From Cunninghamella blakesleeana (taxonomy: Eukaryota; Mucoromycota; Mucoromycetes; Mucorales; Cunninghamellaceae), in the NCBI GenBank assembly GCA_017871115.1, contig JAFCIZ010000010.1, positions 647,001-711,000 on the forward strand: DNA of 64,000 nucleotides, read 5' to 3'. Shown here one piece after another: positions 7,991 through 20,838 of the stretch. How positions within the stretch are numbered: position 1 is the stretch's first letter; each line of letters begins with the position of its first letter. The translations under genes were made by a program, and so were the position numbers. A model generated the notes under the pieces. That model had not been told where the DNA came from. It was given only the letters and a program-made list of their open reading frames with translations, and did no database searches.

Positions 7991-10517
7991 ACCTTTATTC
8001 AAATGTATAAGACAAGGGTTGTATTTATACTTTTTAGTGGATTGGTGACACTGGGCTTAGTTTATATGTTATATAATATGAAAATAGAATTATAGAGTTA
8101 TCTAGTAAAGGTAACGTGAATTGGAATGGAGTTTAAAGTATATTTATGGTAATGGATCTGCGAGATTAGAAGATTTAAAGTTATAGTATAGCATAAGCTA
8201 ATAGGAATGGTTCATTTTGTATCAGGTACATAGTAGTGATTTTATAATAAATATCAAATATTTCATGCGGGTTATAAGTTTAATATAATTATGAAGTCAT
8301 TTAATATTGTTATTTTATGGTAAATACAACAACAATCTCAATAAAAAAATGTCTGAACTTTAATATTTTTGTCCAAATATTCTGTCTAAATTCAAATGGA
8401 AATGCTATACAAAAAAATTGAACTCAGCTGTAGCAAATTCAACTGGAGATTCTCTGCTTTAAATGACAGTTTTTTTTTAAAAAAAATAAAAAATAAATAT
8501 GGTCCTTTTTTTTTTTACCAATAGTTATTATTTTATTTTTAAAGTAATTTTTTTTCTTTTTATATATCTTTTATTATTAATATTTATTATTATAATGTTT
8601 TTTTGTAACTCTACCATTCTATTTAAATCAATTAACACAATTCAATTTTAACATTAGCTTTAAATACATAATTGTGGAGAATAATTTTTAAAATATATGA
8701 TTAACACTCTTTATGATAGAAGTGAGAGTTAAGTACAATTGTATTAAAGAAATGTAAAAAATTCAAATTATAATTTAAGTATAAAACATCTAGTTTTAAC
8801 AGTTTAGAATGAAAATAGTCTTTTATTCTGTATCTACTCGACTATTTATAAAACAAACAAGGGTTCGAAAATAATATATTTGGATTAGCTATGTAGTATA
8901 ATTTTAATAACATTTTATATCAGCTTTAACTATGGATGATTGGAATATTAGTAACAATCTAGTTTACAATAGATATTAATTGTAATAGTAATAAAAAACT
9001 ATAATATAATAAAAAATTGCTTTAGAGTGCATTAAACAAAATAAGATCAACGTATAATCAACAAACCAGATGATGAGTAAGAATTTAATCATGACGAATA
9101 CTCTCAAGTAAATTATGCTCTTCATTACACTTGGAATTTGGAATATTATTGAATTAAAACAATAGCATTAATTTAAGTATCAATCAGAAGAGAATATAAA
9201 TATACTATAGATATATTGAATTAAAGGAAGTGAAAATAATCTTTACATGTTGTTCTTTTTATACATCAATACACCCATTATATTTACATTCTTTTCTTTT
9301 ATGTATCATCAGTAATAATAAAATCATTTTTAAAAGCAATTTATACTGTATTTAATTGGTATATTATTAATGTATTTTTACTTATTTATTTAAATCATTT
9401 GATGTCCCATGGTAAAATCATTTTATATAATAATATCAAAAAAGGCAAATCTTTGGAATCTTTTTTTTTTTTTTTGATCAGGAGTGAATTCTATTCAGGT
9501 TAGTTTTTATAAAACTATAAAATTTGATCAGTGATAAAATGTATTTCCCCTAAGTATTTTATTTTTATTTAAACTTCATAATTAATAATATAGAAAGTGT
9601 AATAATTTAATCTTAGAGATAATATCACCAAAATTTTTTTACTCTTACATATAGGTATATGAAAAAAAATAATAAAGTACAATTTTTTTTTTAATTAAAG
9701 ATCTTTTTCAGTAAAATAAAATAAAAAAAGTGATAATTCGTTAGTATATATATATATATAGATGCCCTTGGTTTTTATTGAGGTAATTCTGCAAAATAAA
9801 TGTGCATTACTTGACATATATACATATATATATATTTCATCCACGTTTCTTACACGAACCTTTTTTTTTTAATTTTGTGTATAAGCAAACGACAATAAGT
9901 TCCTGAATAAACTGAGTTTTAACATCCAAAATCCCAAAAAAAGTTTATTTTATTAGTATCTTCTTCCCAACTTTTTTACTTGATGTATATTTTGTATTAT
10001 AAATAAATATTAAAATTAAAATTAAAATTAAAAAGTTGTCATACCAGCCTGTCCTACTTTGATATGTATTAATTAAAATATATAAAGATACATTACGTGG
10101 CTGTTTTTTTTAATATGGATTTATTCAATACCTTTTTTTTAAAACTAGGAGGACATGATCGATTTACTTGGATACTTTAATAACACAGGAGGAGTGGGAA
10201 AAATAGAAGGGAAAGATATAAAAAATAGACGAGGGATCAAGTAAATAGGAGGATTTTTCCAAAAAAAAAAAAAAAAAAGTGGAGCAAAAGCCGGACTTTT
10301 AAAAATGATTATCGTTTATAGTTTAGTTTATGTAGCTTTTTTCAATATTTTTGTTTCCTTTTCCTTCTTCTCTTCCTCCCCCAAAAAAAAATATTCACAT
10401 CAAATAATATAAATATTAAAAAATGATGCAGTCAAATTATTTTTTATTTTTATTCTTTTTCCTCTTATTTTTTTTTTTTTCACCAACTTTTTTATATAAT
10501 TATATATGATAAATTAA
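7991..10517. other. 2.5-kb AT-rich intergenic region
   Basis: No gene is visible. It contains homopolymer runs and T-run/A-run junctions (for example near 8470), a small atatatat tract near 9753 and a purine-rich patch at 10148-10255 just upstream of the next gene. The purine-rich patch may be part of the promoter of the gene at 10518 but carries no motif I can name. Confidence 0.5.
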
Positions 10518-12623
10518 ATGGAATACTCTAATAAATTTACACCAGATGAACCAACATTTTGGCGTTTATGTGATGATCATATTTGTCATTGTGATTTTAG
10601 AGTATGTTTTTTATTTTATTTTAAAAAAAAAAAAAACATGTAGCAATATATTAACAAATTATTTATCAACCTGTCTGATTATTAAAATATATTAGTTGAC
10701 CGTAAATAACTGCGTAGAATCAAAAGCTTTACATATTATTAACATAGTGGATATTGTATGGTCAGCCTTAGCTACAGCAGTTGGTAAATAGATAGCTGGC
10801 TAAATATATATTATTGCAATATCAGATTAATATTAACCAGTATATATTTGTATATTTATATTTTAGCTTTTGGTATTTTATACTTTCGTGTCGTTTATAG
10901 AAATCAACAAGTTTTTGATTTTACAGGCAAACTTCCTAGACCTAAACCTATTGAAAGTATGGCACTATTTGGTGTTTTTTTTAATTTATGTAAGTTTAAT
11001 CATTACCTTTTTAATCGTAAAATTAGCAAAATATCTTATATGTACATTCTATTGAAAATATTATTATTTACTTATCTTTTTTTATCATCCCTTTTTATAT
11101 ATTAGTTAGACTTATTCATGCTACAGTGTTAATCACAGATGTTGGTAAAAATGCTATTTTAAGATCTTTTATGTTTGAATTCCCATGGCAATTTGGAATT
11201 ACTGCCCTTGCTTGCTATCTTTTTGGTGTGGTACATACTTTAGCATGTGTAAGACATATAAATAGATAATAAATTGACCATATACTTAAAAAAAAAATTA
11301 CTCGTTCATTCATCCATTATAATTATTATTATTATTATTATTTTAATTTAATAGAGTAGTAGAGCTATTTATATGTCTTGGGTAAAATCGCAAATGATTG
11401 TTGATATTGCAAGTATTATTATGGTAGTTTTACCATTTATGACAATTAATGTAATCATTTCCCCTCTTTTTTTTTCCCTTAAAGAAAAACTATTTTTTAT
11501 ATACTCCTATTTTTTTTTTTTTTTTACATGATTACTCATTTTTTTTCTTTTATTATTATCTGTATTAATATAGCCGATGTCAATTGTAGCGGGATACTAC
11601 GCACATAAAGGGGATATTGAAAAAGCTATTATCTTTACCGAAACCATTTATTATTTATGGTTGATCTATACTTTTCTCTTGGGAACTATGGTTTTATTAG
11701 CTGGCTTACGATTATTAAGATTATTAAATAACCATTTATCTATGCAAGGAAATGATTCAGAAGAAAATATTCAAAAGATCAAATTAGGTGCTACCAAAGT
11801 AAAAATCATTATAGGAATTGGCTGTTTTTGCTTATGGGCCTTTAGTATCATGATTGCCATATATGCTACTTCAAGACATTCTGTAATGTTAGATTCAGCT
11901 TTTACAATTATTTTAACAGCATTAGCATTATTCAATGGTCCTTTAGCTACGTCTATTATTGAGTTTGCTATTTTAATGGATTTGAAAATGTTCCGTGGTT
12001 TAAGTAACTTGTCATTTAATACATCTTTAGGATCAGCAAGTCGTGGTGGTGGTAGTGGCAATGGAAGTAAAATGAATACAAGTAAAGGTGGTGAAGGGTC
12101 TCAAAACTGTTCAACAGCTTGTAATTCTCATGATCATGGTAGATCTACTAATACTTCAGACACTATCCAATTGGATCAATGGAATCGATTTCTTACAAAT
12201 GATAACAAAAATAACGATCCTTATAATAGTCATGATAATGAAGTTTATTTAGAAAAAGTAGCTCCAACTTCAAATAATAATAATAATGGCTTTCGATCAC
12301 TTTCACCTCCTCCAGCTTTTATCCAACAATCTCCACCTTCATCACCTCCGCCCCAATCGCCAGTACAACAGCAACAATCATTTGGCTATTCATTATCAGC
12401 TTTTCCCCCTATACAACAACAAGGTAATTTAATGATGATTGATGGTGTTGATCATCATCCTTCTTCCTTTCCTATATCAAGTTTAGAAAATGATAGATAT
12501 TATTACCAAGGTATGAATGACCAGCATCATTACGATGGAAATGAATCCTTTAATTCGGAATTGCATGGTCATTCTAATATTTCTGCTATGCAATTAGTTG
12601 GATATCCTCAACGTAACAATTAA
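10518..12623 (+). CDS. Predicted seven-TM protein, paralog 1 (527 aa, 6 exons)
   Basis: Exons: 10518-10601, 10696-10783, 10867-10989, 11106-11248, 11355-11450, 11574-12623; all junctions are GT-AG and keep frame. The product starts MEYSNKFTPDEPTFWRLCDD, with a short Cys/His-containing N-terminus (CDDHICHC), then seven hydrophobic segments separated by short loops, including the conserved RPKPIESM loop and FEFPWQFG before the third segment. The last about 190 residues are a hydrophilic tail rich in Ser, Asn, Gln and Pro with QQ runs, likely cytosolic. The topology is receptor-like; a distant link to the THH1/TOM1/TOM3 type of seven-TM proteins is possible but unproven. Two relatives follow at 14956-16744 and 18412-20492 in the opposite orientation. 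Paralog 1 lacks the intron that the other two have after the seventh segment. Confidence 0.85.
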
Positions 12624-14917
12624 ATATTATTTTTTTTTAATTTCTTATTTTTGCCTTTTTTTTTTTTTTTGCTTTTTTTATGTATATATATATATATCTT
12701 GAATTATTCTCTTATTTTTATAATTTCCTTTATTTATTTTTAAACAATAATATATAATAACTAATTTCTAAACTATCTCTTCTATTTATTTTAATACACT
12801 TCATACATTTATGATAATAAAAAAGTTGGTATAATAAAAAAAATTAAAATATCAATTTAAATTTGGATTCTTTGGATTATCCTGATAACAAAAAAATAAA
12901 AAGAATTTGCATGATATTTCTTACTTGGCTACTCTTACTTTTTTACATAAAAAATAGATGCAGATAACGATTTTTTTATCTCTCCCCATTTTAAATCTTT
13001 TGTTTTTATTTTTTTCTCATTCTTTTTTTCCTTTTTGTACTTTTGTATGAAACGGTTATGTTTTCAAAAGCATGCTAATTTGATGTTTTGTAAATAGTAC
13101 AAATTTTTCGTAGGACAATATTTACTAACATAACAAAAAATATTTATATAGCAGAAAATCAATGATTAGATGGGTTTTTTTGGGAAATCATCAATCAAAT
13201 AAATATACCAAAAAAAGTAATCCTTTCAATCTTTTATGTCACCTCACATCAGATAATATATATAAATATCAAGATCAAAAAAAAAAAAAAAATAAGGAGT
13301 ACGTAGGATAAAAAAATAGACTGGAGTATATTATATTATATTCGAAACGTATCGTTAGTATTAGTACGTAGGTATAATCAGGCTTTTATTTTTATATTTT
13401 AGAGGGGGAAAAGGATGAATATATATACGTATGTATGTATGTAGGTATGAATATATGAATGTATGTAAATGTAAGGGGAGTAAAAGAGTGAATAATCAAA
13501 AAAAAAAAATCATTCTTATATTATACTAAATTCAAGTTAATTTCATTGCAATATTCATGTATTCATTGATTATTTATTATTACTGTTAATATTATTTTAT
13601 ATACCTACATATGTACAAGTGTACATTTTATTATTTACTTTATTTGCCTAAGAATATATTTATGTATATGTACAGAGTAAATAAGTTTTTATAATGATAA
13701 TAACATAGGTAGAAAAGATAGGAAGCAAAAAATTTCATTTTGGTAATTCCATATATGGTACAGAAAAATATACGATTTCTTTTGCGATATTTGTTTTTAG
13801 TTTACTCTCGTTTATCCAAAAATTTCAACTGTAAATAAATAAACGACATTAATGGAAAAAATGAAAGCACATATAGTTCTTTAACAATCAACACGGTCTA
13901 TTGTTTTACCAAAATAAAATACTCATACTTCTGTTAATCATCGCAAAATACCGCATAAAAATATTGAAATTACATTTTTTAAACTTGCTTATATTTTATT
14001 AACAATTATTTTTATCGTTTCCTATTCAATATTGGTAATGTTATAAGGTCGGAAGAGAGGAAGTAATTATGTTGGCAATAATATTAAAAGATAATATCTA
14101 TTATCTATTTACATTTATTAAGCTATAATATTAATATCATTGGATTAATTGACTCTAATATAAAAGAGAAAGCATTTATGTTTAATAGTATTTATGTAAA
14201 AATAAAATGGAAAATATGAACCTTTATTATTATATATATGATTTTACTTGAGTATGATAACAGGATATATATTGATAATTATAATGGTTTATCTTGTCAA
14301 TTTAATTATTAAAATATTAATACGAAAATAAACCCTCCCCTTTTTTTTTATGGATGATCTCATTACTAGGGAACCATTTCCAGTGTCACCATTATGTTAG
14401 ATAAAGCATAAATATCAAACATTTAGCACACTTATACTTAAAAATTATCAGTAATACTCTGTATAAATTGCCAATATGAATTTAACATAAAAAATACTTA
14501 GCTAGATTACTACCGTAAAAATAACTCTACTTTGATACAGCACTGAGGAATTTCCAAGTTCATTAATATATATAATTGTCATTTAATAATATTATTTATT
14601 AAAAATTATCAAGCATAAAAAGATGGAGAACAATAAAAAATTAATATAAAGGTAATAGCAATAGTAATAATAATACAAACAGAGGTTTTGAAAAAAATAG
14701 ATAGAAGTTCAATGTTAAATATGTACTTTTTTAATACTGGTTATTATCATTATCATAAAATAGATAAATATTAAAAGTTTTTTTTTCCTTGATTTTAACA
14801 AAGTGGGATAATTTGGGTTGAAAAAAAAAAAAAGGTGAAATCTAGATTATTAGATATATTTATAGAGTATATTAAGTGAATTGGATAAATATGTTGTAAA
14901 AGAATTACGTCAATAAG

Positions 14918-14955
<38 letters not shown>
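12624..14955. other. 2.3-kb convergent intergenic region
   Basis: This lies between the 3' ends of two converging seven-TM genes. I see no coding region. It holds several poly-A/T runs, a short tatg microsatellite near 13430-13460 and a long AT repeat next to the stop of the neighbouring gene (about 14920-14956). Confidence 0.5.

Positions 14956-14956
<1 letters not shown>
14920..14956. repeat. (AT)n microsatellite
   Basis: About 18 AT units end directly at the stop codon of the minus-strand gene at 14956-16744, so they lie in its 3' untranslated region. Confidence 0.9.
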
Positions 14957-14958
<2 letters not shown>

Positions 14959-16744
14959 CTTCTTTTCTATATCTTTTATATCATCACTATCATTATCATC
15001 GTCTTTATCTTGTGATTTATCATTATTTAAGTGAATAATATGAGTTGTTTTTTCTATTATATGTTCTGTGGATTCTAAATGATTGACGTCTTGCGATATA
15101 GTAATACTTGAGTAATGAAGATCATCCACACTTGAATCAGTACTTGACCCTAAAGATATTTGGCTAATTCCTTTTAATATTTTAAAACTATAAAAAAGAG
15201 AATATATATAAAAATAGATGTTGTTAAACATCATATACCTTTTTTAACTTGTCATTTTAAATAAAAATTAGTTCTTTTACTTACTCAAAAAGAAAAGCAA
15301 TTCCAATCGAAGTAGTTACCAAAGGGCCATTAAATAACACCAAAGCGGTAATAATAATTGTATAATCTGAATGTAGCAAAATAGAATATCTTGAAATGAC
15401 ATATACGAAGGCGAGAATAGTAAAAGACCATAAGCAACAACATCCAATCCCAATAATCAATTTAATTTTAAAAGCGCTTTGTTTCATTTTATCAATAGTC
15501 TTATTCTTTCTTTTACTTGGTTGTAGATGTTCATTTGTGCTCTTATTTTTATGAAAGACATGTTCATACATAAAGAGTTGTTGTTTTAAAATCCTTAGTA
15601 ATCTTAAACCAGAATATAATATCATACTACCTAAAAAGAATGTATAAAAAACCCAGGTACCATAGGTGATATCAATCCATATTGTCGAGTTTTCTATATC
15701 TCCTTTTTCTTCATAATAGCCTGCTGTCATAGAGATTGGCTATGTATATATATATATAAAAATAATTTCATATTATTTTATATCATATTTTTTTTAAAAA
15801 AAATTGAAAAGGTAAGTGATCATATTGTTATTTTATTATCATTTTGTTATTTTGTATTTTTTTTTTTAAATAACCAAGACATACATTAATAACTATGTAA
15901 GGAAAGAAAATAATGACAAGACATGATATATCTACTATAAGTTGTGATTTAACCCATGATTTATAAATGGCTTTGCTATTCTATTTGATCATTAATATAT
16001 ATATATATAAATCAATTACGATATAATAAAAATTAAACCTTTTTTTTGACATTTTTAATAACGTACATTAGCTAACGTATGAACCACCCCAAAAAGGAAA
16101 CATGTTAATGTGGTTGTACCTAGTTGCCATGGAAATTCGTATAAAAAGGACCGAATAATTGAGCTTTTCCAAATATCCAAGATTAAAACAAGAGAATCAA
16201 TTAATCTAACTAGATAAAAAAAATACAATTTAATTAATATAAACTTAAAAAAAAAATTGTATTGAATTTTTTACATCTTACAAAAAGTAAATGGAATAGC
16301 AAATAACACCATACTTTCTATTGGTTTAGGTCGAGGAATCCATCCCGAACGTTCAAATATATTCTGATGTAAAAGAAATAATCTATGATATAAAATACTA
16401 CTTGCTATATTTTTTTTTAAAAAAAAAAGAATAAATAAATGTACAATACACTGAAAAATTAAAATAAAATAAGAATAATCTATATACATACCAAGAATGA
16501 TATTAAGGAGACACCACACAATACAAATAATGTTAAGTATCATTAGAGCTGAACTTTCTTCACAGTTAGTAATAGTCACCTATCATTATGTTTTTTTTTA
16601 AAAAAAAAAATGAATTTATTTTTTTATAAAATAAAAAGATAATTATTAATTTTTTTTTACTCTAAAATCACAATGGCATATTTCACCATCGCAAACTCGC
16701 CAAAATGTTGGTTCATCTGGTGCTAATTTATTGGAATATTCCAT
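14956..16744 (-). CDS. Predicted seven-TM protein, paralog 2 (406 aa, 7 exons)
   Basis: Exons in transcript order: 16744-16661, 16579-16492, 16404-16282, 16209-16067, 15980-15885, 15739-15285, 15187-14956; lengths of exons 1-5 are identical to paralog 1 (84, 88, 123, 143, 96). The start MEYSNKLAPDEPTFWRVCD, the loop WIPRPKPIESM and YEFPWQLG are conserved. Seven hydrophobic segments are followed by a short acidic tail ending in a run of Asp, Lys and Glu. Compared with its neighbours the loop between segments 5 and 6 is longer and basic (PSKRKNK). The tail carries ITISQDVNHLEST, a motif shared with paralog 3. It is the most diverged of the three. Function unknown; presumably a membrane protein, possibly a sensor. 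Confidence 0.85.
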
Positions 16745-17600
16745 TTTTATTATTATTTTTATAAGAAAGAAAGGAAGGAAGGAAGGAAGAAAGGAAGAGA
16801 GAAAGAGAAAAAGAACCTTATATTAATTCTTTAGGTTTTTTTTTATTAATAAAGAAAAAAGAAGAGGTTATATATAAATATATATTTTGTAATAATCGCA
16901 TGGTCTTTTTTTTAAAAAAAAAAGATTGAAAATCGGAATTATCGCCTCCTCTTGTGTAAGTGCGTATTTTATTATATAGAATAGACTAAGATACTCTTTA
17001 GCACTCCTTAAAATTATATATGACCAGTTCATGTAAAGACTCCCTTTTTCTTTTCTTTTTTTTAAAAAAAAAGCTTAGTATATTATGAGAATGAATAATG
17101 ATTCTTTAATATATACTTGTCGAATCAATGTCATTTAACGTAATATTTTTAAAAAGACTACACTTGATGTATATATATATATATATATATGACAAGTATA
17201 TAATAAAAGAGATATAAAAAAATGAAAAGAATAAAAATTGGATCGGCGTACGTAATTTGAATCGTTTTCTAACTTTATTTTTTATTGTCTTTATTCATCC
17301 ATTTAAGAATTACTGGTTTTTTTTCTCTTTCCCCTAATTTTTCTTCTTGACCATATAACATACGTATTCTAATTTTTATGAAAGATTATAGTATACAAAT
17401 AAACATTTTATTTTATTTAAAATAATTATAATAACTATAAGAATCACTATGGTAAAAGATATTGGCTATTATTAAAAATAAAATAATGAGAATAAAAAAA
17501 AATTCTGCTTATTTGTATTCTTTATTTGGAAACCACACTATAAAATTAAAGTTTTTTAATATTTGAACTTGATTACTTTTTCATTTTTCTTCCGCTTTCA

Positions 17601-17633
<33 letters not shown>

Positions 17634-18411
17634 ATTATTTTTATTATACTTTATTTCACTAATGATTTATTCATTATAAAACAGTACAAATTATTATCGC
17701 TATTTATAAAGGTCAGCTCTACTTTGTTTTTTACTTGCAATTCTACTAGATAACTATTTCATTAGTTTATACTTTATTAAAATACTGCTTTTATCTCATA
17801 ACAATAGAAAATTTTGAAAAAATAAAAATATAAAAAGTATTTAGGCATGTATACAATGACAAGAATAATATACATGTATATAGAAAGTGGATTATAAAGA
17901 AATAAATACTAATATTTCCCGTATTTTTAATTCTAATTACTATTCAATGTTTAGTAAAAAATGATTTATTTTAGCTTTTTACGCTACTATTATCAGTGAA
18001 TAATTGAAACGGATAAAAAGATACGCAAAATATTATGACAACAATAACACATATAGAAGGAAGAAGTAAAATACTAACACATACTATGCATTGTTTTATT
18101 TTTTCATAATTTTAATTGTATATTTATTATTTAGTTTTTGGTAAAGAGTGGATCATTTTTGGTTCTTACGTATCTATCAGTAAATCAAATTATTTTTTAT
18201 TTTTACGAGTACGTATAAATATTAAAATAGGAAGTAATATAAATATGGATTAATAGAGAAAATATTTTTAAAAAAGTAATATAAATACAAGAGAGAAAGA
18301 GATGAAGACTCTTTTTTCTACAAGGAAAAAATATATGAAGAATAAATTAGATTACACTAGGTATCCCAAATATTTTTGCCTTTTTTTAAAAAAAATAAAA
18401 TAAAAAGGAAA
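16745..18411. other. Intergenic, simple repeats
   Basis: No gene is recognisable. The region contains a GGAA-type tract near 16770-16800, several T-run/A-run junctions (about 16909, 17056), an AT repeat around 17170-17190 and a long T run near 17602. It separates the promoter of paralog 2 from the 3' end of paralog 3. Confidence 0.5.
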
Positions 18412-19016
18412 TTAATGAATATCAGAATGAAATAAAACGGAGTTTGAAGATTCATTGGTATCATTCTCTTGTTTTCGATAATGGTGAGTGGAGCGATATG
18501 TATCAGAGGCATGATAAGAAGGAGGTAATCTTAGTTGATTAGTCATAGCATTATAATGTAATTGATCTTGTTCCAAAGTTGTTGGTGATTGTGGCGATTG
18601 TGGTGATTGTGGTAATGGTGGTGGGGAAAGTGGATCTTGAGATAAGTTTTTAACAATAGTATAAGAAGAAATACTGATATCATCCATGGATGGATACTTT
18701 CTATTATTATTTTCTATAAAATGGTTATGTTGGTTTGTTTCTGTATAAAATGGGGATGGTGTCGATAGCTGTTTTTTTTCTTTTCCCAATATTTTAATAG
18801 TGGATTCTATACTATTCACATCTTGCGACATGGTAGTAATGGAATAAGGGTGTGAATCTTGGAACTCATGGGATGAAGTATTCATTGTACCAAATGATAA
18901 AGTACTAAGTCCTCGAAATACTTTAAAACTATAAATGAATACATATAAAAGTATAAATATAAATATAAATATAAATAATAAAAATAAAAATAAAAATTCC
19001 TTTCGTTAGTTCCTTA

Positions 19017-19054
<38 letters not shown>

Positions 19055-20492
19055 GGATTATTATTATATCTCTTCTTACTCGGTAAGTAAAGAAATTTCA
19101 ATAAGAGATGTAGCCAAAGGGCCATTAAACAAAGCTAAAGCAGCCAAAGTAACAGAAAAATGAGCATCCAACATGATAATATGTCTTGAAGTAGCATAAA
19201 TAGCAATCATAATACTAAAAGCCCATAAGCAAAAACAGCCAATACCAATAATGATTTTTACTTTTAATGCTCCATTTTTCATTTTTTCAGTATTTTCTCG
19301 AGGATGATGTTGATTTGATTTTGCTAATAAATGCTTTTGTAATAAACTTAATAATCTTAAACCTGCTAAAAGAACCATGGTTCCTAAAATTAAAGTATAG
19401 ACAAGCCATAAATAGTATATGGTTTCTGTCCAAATAATAGCTTTTTCTATGTTTCCTTCTTGTGCATGATACCCTGCTGTAATTGAAATAGGCTAGAAAT
19501 ATATACAATATATATATATATATATATATATCGAAATAGGGAGAAAAAAAGAAGCTGATGTAAGTATATATTTTTTATAATAGTAATAATAATAATGCTA
19601 TTTTACATTAATAGTAAAGAATGGCAAAACGACTATAGCAATCCAAGCTATATCAACAAAGGCCTGTGATTTTACCCACGACATATAAATTGCTTTACTA
19701 CTCTATTTTAAAAAATAAATGAATAATATAACATATATTAAAGAGAAGGATGGTCATTAAATAAATATATAAATGTGTAATAATATCATGGTTTTCTTTT
19801 CATTTACGTTGGCCAAAGTGTGAACCACACCAAAAAGATAGCAAGTTAAAGCCGTTATACCAAATTGCCACGGGAATTCAAACATAAATGATCGTAGCAA
19901 TGAATTTTTGGCAACATCTGATATTAAAATTGAGGCGTGGATAAGTCTAACTATATATAAAAAATGATATTTAATTATATAATTATAAAAATATAAAACT
20001 GATTTTTTTTAATTCACTCACAAATATTGAAAAAAATACCAAATAACCCCATACTTTCAATTGGTTTAGGTCGAGGGATTCTACCTGAATAATCAAAAAT
20101 TTGTTGATTTCTATGATAGAGTCTATGATATAAAATACTACAAGCTTTTTTTTTATTATTATTAAAATAAAGAATATATAAATAAATGAATATCAAGTAA
20201 CTTTCATTTGTATATTATTTCATACCAATAATTGTTGCAATAATACTCCATATAATATCAAGTATATTAACAATAAGTAATGCTTGACTTTCTTCACAGT
20301 GACTAATTGTCATCTAATTATAATAATAATTTCATTTTCATTTTTAAATAAATAGATAGAAAGGCTTTTTATATTTTATGTCTTATATTTTATTTTTTTG
20401 CAACTTACTCTAAAATCACAGTGACACTTTTGATCATCACAAACTCGCCAGAAAGCTGGCTCATCAGGAGTAAATCGATTTGAAAATTCCAT
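18412..20492 (-). CDS. Predicted seven-TM protein, paralog 3 (487 aa, 7 exons)
   Basis: Exons in transcript order: 20492-20409, 20313-20226, 20144-20022, 19950-19808, 19702-19607, 19492-19080, 18928-18412. It starts MEFSNRFTPDEPAFWRVCDD and shares PRPKPIESM, FEFPWQFGITAL and IIIGIGCFCLWAFSIMIAIY with paralog 1, to which it is closest in the membrane core. As in paralog 2 an intron splits the sequence after the seventh segment (after a GA at 19080). The tail of about 170 residues is Ser/Pro-rich, includes the shared SQDVNSIEST motif and a PPSY sequence. PPxY motifs are known ligands of WW domains such as those of Rsp5/Nedd4 ubiquitin ligases, so endocytic control is a plausible inference. Function otherwise unknown. 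Confidence 0.85.
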
Positions 20493-20803
20493 ATGGGAAA
20501 AAAAAAAGAATAGAAAAAGAAAAAGGAAGAGAGAGAAAGAGAACAAAAAAAAAAACTCTAATATGAATAAAATAAAATCATAATATAAAAAAGTATGTTT
20601 AATTTTTAAACTACCTGTACTAATTTATTGGTCATCATGTTAGTAAAAAAAAATGTGGCAAATTTCATATTAAAATAAAAATATAACAAAAAAGCAAAAA
20701 TTTCCCCTCTTTTAACCCTATTTCAACATCACATATAACAAATCATTGACTCCCTCTAAAGAATGCATATTTGCTTGGGGAAAAAATAAAAATAAAAATT
20801 ATT

Positions 20804-20838
<35 letters not shown>

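Noticed and set aside
10148..10255. A 28-codon frame in a purine-rich patch upstream of the first seven-TM gene.
   Set aside because: It is too short, has no partner exon in frame and is better explained as promoter sequence.
20803..20838. The CTCACT repeat was considered as a CRISPR-like or telomeric array.
   Set aside because: The unit is only six bases with no spacers and it is not a known fungal telomere unit; it is a microsatellite.
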